From: Isoetes taiwanensis
Taxonomy: Eukaryota; Streptophyta; Lycopodiopsida; Isoetales; Isoetaceae
Direction: 5' to 3'
Assembly: GCA_021234155.1 (NCBI GenBank)
Contig: JAJEKV010000056.1
Coordinates: forward strand, 7,160,618-7,224,617
DNA: 64,000 nt
Part shown: piece by piece, positions 32,619 to 43,480 of the stretch
How the letters are laid out: every line of letters starts with the position of its first letter
Numbering within the stretch: the first letter of the stretch is position 1
The notes under the pieces: generated by a model
What the model saw: only the letters and a program-made list of their open reading frames with translations
What the model was told of the DNA's origin: nothing
The model's database searches: none
Position numbers and translations under genes: made by a program

Positions 32619-33460
32619 TTACAGGGGAAGCTCTCCACTGTCAGCAATTCTAACAGTACTTTTGAGAGCTCCACTTGGTAAAAGCATGAAAGGGTGTCTA
32701 TAAATGTATCCCTTTTGGTACATGTGGCTATATTACACAAATCACCCAAAGTACCCAAAAAGTACATGCATAGCCAAAACATATCCGAAATTTAGCTTAA
32801 ATGTATATGCAAAGTACATAAAATCGAAAAGTGTGTGTTTATACAAATAAAAAATAACCAAAATGTACGTGAAAAATATCCATATTTGTACATCAATTCA
32901 GTACAATGTACGTACACCCTTTCATGCTTTTACCCCACTCTGAGTGCCTTCAGCCTCGACCTTAAAAACAACATCCATTCCACTGATAACCTTTCCAAAC
33001 ACAACATGTCTACCATCAAGCCAGCCAGTCTTAACAGTAGTGATGAAGAACTGAGATCCATTAGTATTAGGTCCTGCATTTGCCATAGACAAGACACCAG
33101 GGCTAGTGTGCTTAAGCTTAAAGTTTTCATCTGCAAACTTGGCGCCATAGATAGATTCTCCTCCCCTTCCATCTCCATGGGTAAAATCCCATCCTTGGAT
33201 CATAAAACTAGGGATAATACGATGAAAAATGTTGCCTTCTCACCGGTACACAGAGCTCGGAAATTGTCCACAGTTTTAGGAACTGCATTACCATAGAGCC
33301 CCATAACCACGCGATCTGCTGCCTTCCCATTGATTTCCACATCAAAATAAACCTTGTGAGTAGTTTCTTCCAGATTCTTGTCCTGTTTCTTTGCCGCTGT
33401 TACGAAATCCGTCAACAGAGCCAGAGCCAAAGTTAGGATCGCTATCGCCTTCAGAGCTCT
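32619..33460 (-). pseudogene. Secretory-type cyclophilin (peptidyl-prolyl isomerase) pseudogene, split by a MITE
   Basis: The minus strand encodes a hydrophobic leader ([18 protein letters not shown]), then [31 protein letters not shown]-type text ([12 protein letters not shown]), [40 protein letters not shown] and [20 protein letters not shown]. Catalytic-site segments FITT and WLDGRHVVF are present; the Arg of FHRIIP survives in another frame. The leader suggests an ER/secretory cyclophilin B type. Defects: no ATG (the frame reaches a TGA upstream), loss of about 13 codons after CTGEK with a frameshift, and a 259-bp MITE after GTQSG. The natural C-terminus (KSTVRIADSGELPL, stop at 32619) lies on the far side of the MITE. 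The first two defects make it dead irrespective of the MITE. Confidence 0.85.
32676..32934. mobile_element. 259-bp MITE inside the cyclophilin coding sequence
   Basis: The inverted terminal repeats of about 21 bp are perfect (GGTAAAAGCATGAAAGGG... and its complement at 32914-32934). They are flanked by the 5-bp direct duplication CCACT (32671-32675 and 32935-32939). Removing the element and one duplication copy rejoins cyclophilin codons without a gap (Q-S-G-A-L-K-S), which confirms the insertion limits. The inside is AT-rich and non-coding. The superfamily is uncertain. There is no CACTA end, and the TIR starts with GGT, plus one unmatched T on one side. Confidence 0.88.
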
Positions 33461-33702
33461 GCCCAGAAAACTAAGTTCTTCACCGAGCTGAATACTTCAT
33501 CTCTTGGCACATATGGGTCCACAATAATGGCAAACCGATAGGTTTCTCTGCTGTGGGATCTGCTCAGACAAGTAACTGGAGAAGAATTGGGTTTTGTTTT
33601 GGAATTTGAAAATAAAAAATTTATGGTTACCTCATTCAGTCGGGCCAGGACCAGTCCGGCACCGACATGGGTATGGTAGAGGCTGCCGGAAAAAAGCCTC
33701 AA
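33451..33702 (-). pseudogene. Short lipoxygenase-like fragment joined to the cyclophilin 5' end
   Basis: The frame contains [20 protein letters not shown] followed by KNLVFWAEL and a stop. YVPRDE.FS.VK is a conserved segment of plant lipoxygenases, but only about 15 residues match. It overlaps in another frame with the start of the cyclophilin relic. A captured exon piece is possible, and so is chance. Confidence 0.3.
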
Positions 33703-36425
33703 TTATAGACCTTAAATAACCATTTCCGGTTTCTAATCTGCGAGCATTCTATAGAAATACTAACAGCCCGCTTCATTAATCTCGACAACAGAATCTTATC
33801 TTGCTAATCCCTGTTGTTGCAGATTTGCAAGCCCTGTTTCGTGCTCTAAAATGCTATCCACGAGGCTTGTATGTTCAGCCCCTAAAATAAAAAGAGGGCT
33901 TTTGTTGTGAGCCCTTGGATGTTGGACCATTGAAAAAAAAAAGCTAAATCAACGACTAAGAAATGGTGCACTCTAGATGTACGCATTAGTACATCCATTC
34001 GAATACGCCATGAAATCTTAGGAAAACCTTTGTGAAAAGCGTACAAAAACACAAAGAAAACCCCCTGTTATTATGCTACATATTGCAGTCCAGTTGTCCC
34101 GGGGTTTCTTGGGCCCCTTCCGTTCTATTTGCATTGGCATCCTGCCTCGTCTCATGATTGTTACATTTTTTCCTGGCATCAAGTTGCGCCTTAGTCTCTC
34201 GTGGTCTCAATCTATGATGGGGTTTGAGGGAGGTTCCTCTTTATGTCGGATGATGATATTTGTGCATAAGGACCTTTCCCTATAATGCTATGGTTCTCTT
34301 CTTACATAGAAGAGAACCATCATTCTAGGGATAGGGACGCTAGTTTTAGCGCCAGCTCTTTTTTTGGACCCAAGCTTTCTTTGGCACAAGCCTGCTATAG
34401 CACAAGCTTTCTTTGACCCTTTCTCCCATAAAAGCCTTGTGTCTTCCTGCATTCCTCATCGGCGTTTCCTCTGAGCTGAATCTTCTTGTTGCACGGAGTT
34501 CCCCCCTCCCACCTCTTACTCTGCTATATAGGTTTTACTTTTCGTTCAATGTTGGTCGATGGGCTTCTACATTTTTCCCAGCATAGCACGTGGTGCTTCT
34601 GGAGGGCACCAGGGGGAAGCCCCCCTGGGTCGAGCCTATCTTTTCTTATCTCGGCATAGCCCCGTGGCTTCTGAGGATCCTCATGGATCATCTCTTCAAT
34701 TTTCAATATTGTGCTCTTATATTTCTAGTCCAACTTTATAGCTTGCTGACTCTATTCTGCCATTTTTTCTCGTCAGATTCTTGTGCTCTACTTGCCTTTC
34801 GAGCATGATGCATGCTTGGCCATAGGGCTCCTAACCTTTTCAAGTTAACTATATGTGTGATTGTGTTTTGCAGTTCGGCGCGATCCTCTTTCTTGACACT
34901 GAGATTTTCAACGGTTCTGAGGTGGTTGCAGTTGCAGTTTTCACTTCTACCCCTTCTTGTTGGGGTGGGGGTTGGGAGACGCCATTTAAGGAGTTGCAGG
35001 CCGAGGTGCAGCTTTGGTCTACTCAATTCTGACTTGGACGGGGTTTGGATGCCGTTTTGGGTTCGGGAACTTTGTGGGTCGTGGGCCTAGTTATATGTTT
35101 TGAGCCTAGATATATGGCTGGGGTCATTGTTAGATTTTTTTACTCATATTCACTCGTGTTGGGGCCTCATTGTGGGTACCCCTGTGGGTCATTGTATTTT
35201 CTTTCATTCAGCATCAGATGATGATATTTGTGCATAAGGACCTTTCCCTAGAATGCTGGGAAACATTACTGGTTGTTTTTTAATGCTTTAAATTTGCTTT
35301 ATATTTTTAGTTTGTTTTAGGTGTTGGTATTATTTTAGGGTGCTGATGAGGTTCCACCCCAACACCCTTGTTGCGTGGTCTTAAGTTGGTGAGATCATGG
35401 CACCAACACCTATGTTGTGTTGAGGTGTTTCTAGTTTGGACATATAGCAAGTTCTTTTCCTATATTCCCGGATTCAAGGGTTGAGAGATAACCCCCATAA
35501 AAAACCATAGTTTTATGGCATTTGCTTGTGGTAAAGATATTGCTCTTTGACGGGATGAACCATCTTCACTTGCCTCAACCAACCAGATTATATTGAGAAT
35601 TTGTAGATCTTACCATATTCTCATTAAGGCTTACATGAAACAATGTCAGTAAAGGTAATGAATTATAAGGTATTTTAAACATGGACAACCGACATGGACT
35701 TATCCAGCATAACTCAGCTATTTCTATAAAAGCAACTAGCCTTTAATTTTCCTTGCAAGCATCTCTCTCTTCCTTCCTGCTATAGTTAAATTCATAATAA
35801 AGCATTCATTTGTAATAATTGCTTATGGCTGAATTTTCAAAATACGTTGTATTTGATGGCATATTCCACATGATAAATGCTCATCAACTGGTTTACTCTA
35901 TCCTTGTAATCTTAAGCTTGTTTATCATTATTGTTAGCCATGCTTTCCCCTCATTTTGGATTGAGAGTTCCACGGTACCAAAATGAATGTAGATGTAAAG
36001 TAAAATTTTTTCAACACGGTGGAGCAAGGGGGTTAATTGTGGCCTTTTCTGTTGCTTATCCATGTTATCCTGGGTCCATAGATAAGTCTAGCCACTACTT
36101 TTGACCTCCCATGATTCATATTTTTCTGCAACTTCAAAAACAGGTCCAAACTCGAGGCCATAGCAGAAAAGACTCTCAACAGAGTGGTTGGGGAAGTTTT
36201 ATCTGGAGCACATATAGGACCAGGCACTTACAATTCACCTGACCCAAATCTTGTTTCACATATCCAGCAGCCAAGAGATAAATTATGACGAGCATACAGG
36301 TTCCAAATGATTGGTCCATTTCCTGGAGAATGAATTTAAACCTACTCAAGCTCCCCTAGTGATCATTCATATAAGCAATTTGATCCTTGTCATCTTATTT
36401 TGATAGAACATCTCGACACATCAGC
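33703..36425. other. Intergenic DNA with small repeats
   Basis: No gene recognised. The text GATGATGATATTTGTGCATA occurs at about 34251 and about 35217, followed by AGGACCTTTCCCTA in both, a direct repeat of at least 38 bp spaced by 0.97 kb. A perfect 11-bp hairpin (GGTTCTCTTCT / AGAAGAGAACC, 5-nt loop) lies at about 34291-34318. The paired repeats could mark an old solo or partial retroelement. Confidence 0.4.
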
Positions 36426-36428
36426 CTG

Positions 36429-38777
36429 TTATTCATATTCGTGGAACTGACTCTCATAAGCATGTCCTTCCTTATGGGCATTGTAATACATGTTGGCCAT
36501 CAGCACATATGCTCCAGAATGGAAGGGATTTACACAGGTAATTGCTTCAAAGCATTTTCTTCCTAGTTCTGCATTGGAGTGCATTTTGCATGCAGTGAGC
36601 AGAGACACCCACAGACAAATATCAGGTTTCACGGTAAAAGCAATAAAATCTTCTGCCTCTTTAAAACATCCTGCATGGCTTAAAAGTTCCACCATGCATG
36701 TGATGTGAAGTAAGTTGAAGTTTAAGCCATCGAATTCACTCATGGACCTGGCATACCATAATCCTTCATCTGCCAAACCCACACGATTGAATGCTGTGAG
36801 TATGCCAAGGAATGCAACATCATTTGGTGGAATTCCATGATTTTTCATATTCTCAAAACAGTCTGCAGCCAATCCAGCTTCCCCAACCTGAGCACATCCA
36901 GTGATCATGGCACTCCAAACTACCACGTTTTTATTTGGCAATTCGTCAAAGACTTTGAATGCTTCTAACAAGCTTCCGCACTTGGAATACATATCAACAA
37001 GTGCACTTCCTATAACAATCTCAGAATGGATACCATCTTCAACTATTTGCTCATGGATATGCTGGCCTTGACTTATAGCACATATTTCACCACATGCCTG
37101 TAGCATACTTGAAAACATGAGCTTATCAGGTTTTATATTTTCACGCATGTTGCTGTAACATTCTACTGCAAGCTTGCTTTTCCCATGTTGAACATATCCT
37201 GCAATCATTGCATTCCATGATACCACATCCTGCCTGGGTAAATCAGAAAATACTTTAAGTGCCTCCTCCAGACTTCCAGCTTTTGTGTACATAACAACAA
37301 GGGTACTGCCAATGGCAATGTCAGATAGGAAATCATTGTCAATCATCTGCTCATGGATGAACCGGCCCTGAACTAGAGAGCCTATACTACTGCATGCCTT
37401 CAACGCACCCAGAAAGATGACTTTGCTTGGCTTTATGCCTTGGTTTTGCATGTCATCAAAACATTCTAGGGCTTCATAGCCTTTGCCTTGGTTGGCATAT
37501 CCTGCAATCATTATGCCCCACACGATTATATCCCTTCTTGGCAAGTTTTCGAAGACATTGTATGCCTCCTTGAGGCTGCCATATTTGGCATACATATCCA
37601 CCAGTGTGCTTCCCAAGACAATGTCAAATTGGAACCCATTATCAACAATCTCTTCATGAATGCCCCTGCCTGCCTCTATTGCAGCTACATTCATGAATAC
37701 TTTCAGCACACTCAGATATGTCACTTTATCTGGCTTAATTCCTAAACTATGCATCTTTTCAAAGCATTCTAAGGCAGACTTGCATCTGCCATTCTGGACA
37801 TATCCAGATATCAGCACACTCCATGACACTACACTTTGATCTGGCAATTTAGAGAAGACAGCAAATGCTTCTTCCAGTTCTCCACACTTCGTGTACATAC
37901 TTAAAATCGTATTTCCAATGGCAAGATCGTGTTGAAGCCCACTTTGAAGGATCTGCTCGTGGATGCACCTTCCCTCCTCTATGGCATGTGCACTAGCACA
38001 TGCCTTGAGGGCACCTAGAAATGTGATTTTATTTGGTCTTATGCCTTCATATTGCATGCCTTTAAAAAAATTTAACGCAACTTCACCTTCTTTATTTTGA
38101 GCATGTCCTCCTATGACTGCATTCCATGTAACCTCATTCCGGTCTGGCAATGCAGTGAAGACTTTTTCTGCTTCCTCCAAGCTCTGGCATTTAGAGTACA
38201 CATCCACAAGGGTACTTCCAACAGCAATATCGAACTGAAGTTGACTGTCAACAATTTGCTCGTGAATTTGCCTACAGAGTTCTATGCTCTTGCATGCCTT
38301 CAGGATACCCAGAAAACTTAAAATATCTGGTCTAGTTCCAGACTGCTGCATTCTATCATACAATTGAATAGCCTCAGCGCATTTACCATGTTTGACATGG
38401 GCATTAAAAGTTGCAGTCCAAGTATAGTGGTCCGGCCTTGAAACATTCTCAAATGTTTGATTTGCTTCAATAAAGCTACCGTTAAAACCAAACAAACGGA
38501 CTAGATGGCTAGCAAAGAAAGAAATAGAATTCAACCCACTGTGCAATATCAAGGATTGGGTTCGCCTAGCAAACGCTATATCGTGGCGTTTTGTGCATTC
38601 ATTCACCAAACTTTGAGCAATATCGGTGGAGATGGGCGTACCTTGTTTATGTTCGATTTCCGCAGACTCCAACGCGTCCTTGAAGTCTTCCCTTTTGCGG
38701 ATCTGCCTAAATGAGCTTGATATTCGGATGCCATTTCTGATAGGTGTGATGCAGACCAGATTGAGCTGCAGACCCAT
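36429..38777 (-). CDS. PLS-class pentatricopeptide repeat protein, organellar RNA-binding
   Basis: An uninterrupted 782-codon ORF, intronless as is usual for plant PPR genes. Residues 1-30 are basic and Ser/Ile-rich without acidic residues, as in a mitochondrial or plastid targeting sequence. From about residue 116 to 690 there are six P-L-S triplets with a period of about 101 residues. Each has a P motif like VVSWNAMIAGYVQHGKS, an L motif like ILKACKSIELCRQIHEQIV and an S motif like STLVDMYAKYGSLKEAYNVF. Residues 690-770 begin an E domain (LWVSLLTACKMHSNAELGRK, GAYVLMANMYYNAHKEG), but the protein stops at 782 without full E/E+ or DYW domains. PLS proteins bind organelle transcripts, usually for C-to-U editing. 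Lacking DYW, this one would need a partner deaminase or act otherwise. The Met at 38777 is the first in frame. It is the only intact gene in the window. Confidence 0.93.
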   Translation of the reverse strand: MGLQLNLVCITPIRNGIRISSSFRQIRKREDFKDALESAEIEHKQGTPISTDIAQSLVNECTKRHDIAFARRTQSLILHSGLNSISFFASHLVRLFGFNGSFIEANQTFENVSRPDHYTWTATFNAHVKHGKCAEAIQLYDRMQQSGTRPDILSFLGILKACKSIELCRQIHEQIVDSQLQFDIAVGSTLVDVYSKCQSLEEAEKVFTALPDRNEVTWNAVIGGHAQNKEGEVALNFFKGMQYEGIRPNKITFLGALKACASAHAIEEGRCIHEQILQSGLQHDLAIGNTILSMYTKCGELEEAFAVFSKLPDQSVVSWSVLISGYVQNGRCKSALECFEKMHSLGIKPDKVTYLSVLKVFMNVAAIEAGRGIHEEIVDNGFQFDIVLGSTLVDMYAKYGSLKEAYNVFENLPRRDIIVWGIMIAGYANQGKGYEALECFDDMQNQGIKPSKVIFLGALKACSSIGSLVQGRFIHEQMIDNDFLSDIAIGSTLVVMYTKAGSLEEALKVFSDLPRQDVVSWNAMIAGYVQHGKSKLAVECYSNMRENIKPDKLMFSSMLQACGEICAISQGQHIHEQIVEDGIHSEIVIGSALVDMYSKCGSLLEAFKVFDELPNKNVVVWSAMITGCAQVGEAGLAADCFENMKNHGIPPNDVAFLGILTAFNRVGLADEGLWYARSMSEFDGLNFNLLHITCMVELLSHAGCFKEAEDFIAFTVKPDICLWVSLLTACKMHSNAELGRKCFEAITCVNPFHSGAYVLMANMYYNAHKEGHAYESQFHEYE

Positions 38778-38965
38778 ACATGGCTACACAAATCAAACTA
38801 CGCTACCGCAGTTCGAAAATATTATTTTCCGCATCCAACTTTATAACTTGATCGATCAACACAATGAAATACTATAACATTGCAAGAGGCAATCTCGATG
38901 ATTGCACTCGAATGGAAACCTCCCCTATGCTTTCCCTTAAAACCTCCCCAATTTTCCCTCGAAGC

Positions 38966-40781
38966 CTTGGTTCGGGAAATTTTTTACTAACCAAAGGAAA
39001 ATTTCCTATGCTTTTTTGGGGAACCTGCTTTTGGGTAAATGTTGCCTTCAATTTCCTCTAAACTTGAAAGCAACCAGCAAGTTTCCTACAAATTAAAGTC
39101 TTACCTACCATTTCCTGTAAATTCCATCCCAAGAAGCAAGTTTTTTAAAATCAAACATACCATAATACTCATCTAATACCATTAAAAAAAACCATTAGGA
39201 GTTGGTATCTTTTGTTGCCATTACGACTTGGTATCTTGAACAACAAAACAGTAGCATTTGAAATATTACCAGCTTCAATAACAAACACTATACATGGTAG
39301 AGAAGGCCAGCAAGTTTATATAAAACTTAGTAATCCAAATCAAGTTAATCTTCATATCTTTGAGCACTTTCAACATCTTTGATCACTCTCATTTTAGGTC
39401 CTTCAACCTATCATTGGTCCAACCGTTTTGTAAAATATTGGTTTTGTCCTTTCAAGCTCCAAGGTGTGATGTCTTTTGCAAAGAATTAAAATTAACTTTG
39501 AAGAAGTAAAAGCCATTTGCATTAGATTTAGAGGCATTTTATATTCTTTGCATTTTGTGCATTACACTACTTGATCATAAAGTTGAGAGCACTAGTATCC
39601 TAACAAACAATTATTCTATGAATAATAAATAGGACATCCTCGAGAATGTAAAAAACAATCCGCTTTCCACTGCTTGGGTCTACGATTACGCCCAGGTCCG
39701 CAGTTAGGTCTCAGAAAAATCAAGGGTAGTATCATATTATCTTAGAAGTATCCACGCAACAAAAGGCGTGTTGTTCTTTCATTAACAAGAACTAAGAAAG
39801 CAAAAAGCATAAGAATTGAAAATCTAAGCAATAACAATGACAAAAAAACCGGTATAACAAGCCTTGCTTGTAATACTACCTAGTAAGGCTTGTTATAATC
39901 GGGTTTTTTGTCATTGTTATTGCTTAGGATTTTCAATTTTATGCTTTTTTGCTTTCTTAGTTCTTGTTAATGAAAGAACAACACACGCCTTTTGCCGTGG
40001 ATACTTCTAAGATAATATGATACTACCCTTGATTTTCTCAGACCAACCGTGGACCGGGCGTAATCAGACTCAAGCAGGAAAGCGGGATTGTTTTTTTACA
40101 TTCTCGAGGATGTCCTATTTATTATTCATAGAATAATTGTTTGTTAGGATACTAGTGTTCTCAACTTTATGACCAAGCAGTTGTAATGCACAAAATGCAA
40201 AGAATATAAAATGCCTCTAAATCTAATGCAAATGGCTTTTACTTCTTCAAAGTTAATTTTAATTTTTGCAAAAGACATCACACCTTGGAGCTTGAAAGGA
40301 CAAAACCAATATTTTACAAACGGTTGGACCAATGATAGGTTGAAGGGACCTAAAATGAGAGTGATCAAAGATGTTGAAAGTGCTCAAAGATATGAAGATT
40401 AACTTGATTTGGATTACTAAGTTTTATATAAACTTGCTGGTCTTCTCTACCATGTATAGTGTTTGTTATTGAAGCTGGTAATATTTCAAATGCTACTGTT
40501 TTGTTGTTCAAGATACCAAGTCGTAATGGCAACAAAAGATACCAACTCCTAATGGTTTTTTTTAATGGTATTAGATGAGTATTATGGTATGTTTGATTTT
40601 AAAAAACTTGCTTCTTGGGATGGAATTTACAGGAAATGGTAGGTAAGACTTTAATTTGTAGGAAACTTGCTGGTTGCTTTCAAGTTTAGAGGAAATTGAA
40701 GGCAACATTTACCCAAAAGCAGGTTCCCCAAAAAAGCATAGGAAATTTTCCTTTGGTTAGTAAAAAATTTCCCGAACCAAG
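38966..40781. repeat. Long palindrome: two arms of about 900 bp with a 19-bp spacer
   Basis: Arm 1 (38966-39865) begins CTTGGTTCGGGAAATTTTTT. Arm 2 (39885-40781) is its reverse complement and ends AAATTTCCCGAACCAAG. The spacer is 39866-39884. The arms are nearly identical over their whole length with scattered substitutions and small indels. For example, ACCGGTATAACAAGCC pairs with GGCTTGTTATAATCGG near the centre. Both outer ends run into GGAAACCTCCCC / GGGGAGGTTTCC words. The arms do not encode any recognisable protein. It could be a foldback transposon, a head-to-head duplication or an inverted-repeat small-RNA source. Confidence 0.9.
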
Positions 40782-40792
40782 ACCATAACTTG

Positions 40793-40950
40793 GGGAGGTT
40801 TCTACTTCTGAAAATAGGAGAGGTTTTCCTAGGTTTCCACTTTCGAAATTAGGGGAGGTTTCCAGGGCAACCTCCAAACTTTCCATGGAAACCTCTCCGA
40901 CTTGGGGAGGTTTCCAATTTAGAAAACAGGGGAGGTTTCCCATAAATTGA
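40793..40950. repeat. GGGGAGGTTTCC minisatellite beside the palindrome
   Basis: GGGGAGGTTTC occurs at about 40792, 40853, 40913 and 40931, with variants GAGAGGTTTTCC and the inverted form GGAAACCTCTCC between them. A single related unit is at about 41142. The inverted form (GGAAACCTCCCC) stands just outside the opposite palindrome arm (38912-38925, 38939-38950), so these words may be subterminal repeats of one element. Confidence 0.7.
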
Positions 40951-41179
40951 ATTTCCATAAAATTAATAAAAGGTCCCTTAAATTTGCACGAAGACCAAGA
41001 TTCAAGCTGCCATGCACCGATCCACCTGCTTCTTAATGCGAAGGAGTTGTGCACCTCGGTGGTTGTCCAAATTAATAACTATTTCTTTTTTTTCTTTTCT
41101 TTATATTTTATGGAAACATCCTCAATTTTCTAAAAAACTAGGGGAGGTCTCCATAAAATGTCTATAAAAGACCACATTT

Positions 41180-43480
41180 TTTCTCGTCGTTGTGAGCTCT
41201 TCATCAAGTTTGCCTTGGGAGAGGCTACTTACAGAGTCCCTTTGGGAGCTACCAACTTCCCCCCAACGGGTGGTTTGATGACAAATGTAAGGAGTTAAAA
41301 TGCTGGTTCCGACAAGTCATTGGCCCCACCTTGCATCCACATGCCATCGGCTAATATCGCTCCTTCCTTAAGGCCAAGAAAGCCAATTACCTTGCAGATT
41401 ACCAGCAACAGATGTTCTATCTCCTGGATCGTCACCCTAGGACATTCTAGAGAAAGGTGAGCAACCACAACCTATAGGGAACATCACCTCAGAGCAATGG
41501 GGCAATACTTGCAGTAGCTTTATGATCCACTAGGGGGTCAAACAACAGTACCTCCGCAAATGGACCTAGCACTAGTCATTACAGAAGGAGATGTTATAAT
41601 GGGCCTACAATGCCTAGCTAGGTGGAAGGCAGTAGATTTGGATGGCATGCAGGCAGAGCTTCTCAAATGGTTGGGCATCCGATGGTGCCTGTTCTCATGG
41701 CATTTTTCAATAGAGCATTGCAAGAAGGCTTCCAACCGCAATGGGCTACTAGTAAAGTTGTTCCTATATATAAGGCAGGCGACCTTCACCGTCCATCCAA
41801 CTACTGGACAATCATGGTCAGCTCCCTCTTTGCAAAATTATTGGCTGACATCCTTGAGCAGCAACGATATAGGGTTTTGTGGATTTTGCAAAGGCTTTTG
41901 ACATAGTACCCCGGGACAAGTTGTGAGACATATTGAGGCTGCTAAGGACTCCTGTCGCCTTGCAAAATGCAATATACCAGTTATATGAGGCCTGCTCAAT
42001 CAGGACATCCTGTCGTTAGTAATATTGGAGTCTGCTCTTTGGCCTTTATATTGATCAGCAGGAAGATTGGCTCGCTGAGTATGGAGGAGCAGACACTCAA
42101 CTCATGCACCACATAATTTGGCAACTCATATACGCTGACGATGTGGACCTCTTGGCCTACACTCCAGAAGATATGCAGCGTCATCTATATGCTCTAAACA
42201 CTTTTTTCCGGTTCACTGATATGCGAGTTAACTTGGCCAAAAATATACTGTTGCTTGTTTCATCCTCCTGTCAGCCAAGGCCTCCCTCGTTCACTTACCA
42301 GGGATAAAATGTGGAGATGGCTCTGACCTATAAGTATTTGGGGGAGTTTCATGCTACCACACACTGGAATGCTTCCAACAGGTTGCGCATCACAGCGGGG
42401 TGGAAAGCACTATATGTCATGCAGAACAATAGCCACAAGACAGAGCTATATGTCTGAGGTCACCAATCACACCTGTCCAAGGCCTTAGTCGAGCCATTCT
42501 CCTGTATGGGGTAGAGGTGTGGGTCCGGTGACATCTCTTGCCACTTGGAACCACTTGGAGTAGGTATAGAAGGCCTTCTTAGCATGAGCACTTGAGATAA
42601 AGTCCACAATTCCATATCAAGTCCCGCGGGTTTCCTACCCTTTCAGAGGACTGCACTAGACCGTCATATTTGACTTCCAGAAGGTAGTTGGTATAGATGA
42701 TGCCCATTTGCCTAATTTTGCTTTGTCTATAGCAATGGGTCTACAACGCCTCAAAACCTACGGAAGAACGAGCAAGCTCAGTGGTTCTCACGATGGAATG
42801 TACATGTACATAGATACATGCAAGTATAGACAGATTAGGCCCACGATGCATTGAGGTAGTACCTTAATGCTTGCTTCCTTAGCAAGGTTTGGGATGCAGA
42901 TGCTCTGACGCATGTCAAGATGGCACACTATCAGTAGCAAGTCAATCCCAAGCTCACATGAGGCCCACAACACTACTTGTGCACCCATTCGCCCATGACG
43001 AAGTGCAGATTGATAGCTTCCATTTGCACGGTGCACATCACCTCCGCAATGAGACAGGCCGATGGACTCGGATGGCACGTGAGGACATGATTTGTGAGTG
43101 TTGCCAATAGAGCGCCATTGAGGATGAATGCCATGCCCTTCAAACCTGCCCAGCATTCGATCATATCCAGGCACGGTATATTCAATTAGTTATGCCTGAC
43201 CAGTCGCTGCATGTGCTATTGAACACGACCTCCGTAGGCTTGTTGGGATCATACCTTTAGGAGGTTATAAATACACGGATCCAACTGTGTCCTCCAGTGC
43301 AGTATTGAATTGTCCTATACGAGTGTACAGTCTACCAGCATAGTTATTACTGCTAAGGTTTTTCCCTCGATAATCTTTTGGGACGGGGGCTTTTTAATTC
43401 TGCAGTAATACACTTACTTATCTCTTTATTCTATTCTATTCTCTAAAAAAAAAAAAAATCATTAAAAAAAAAATCATTCT
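41180..43480 (+). mobile_element. Second LINE of the same family, decayed, plus strand
   Basis: 5'-truncated or too decayed in the endonuclease part. It starts near 41180 with the pre-RT linker (DDKCKELKCWFRQVIG, FLKAKKANYLADYQQQMFYL, LDRHPRTF), matching the LINE at 2.2-5.7 kb. RT pieces read MVPVLMAFFNRALQEGFQPQ, YKAGDLHRPSNYWTIMVSSL and QLIYADDVDLLAY (intact YADD, about 42120). A zinc-binding end follows with CYRSAIEDECHALQTCPAFD-like text (about 43100-43160). The 3' end at about 43445 has A-runs (A14, A10). Many stops and frameshifts make it dead. Confidence 0.8.

Noticed and set aside
32676-32934. The MITE as an introner-type spliceosomal intron of cyclophilin
   Set aside because: No GT-AG pair at the TIR/duplication edges restores the reading frame into KSTVRIADSGELPL, and the gene is already dead from a missing start and an internal deletion.
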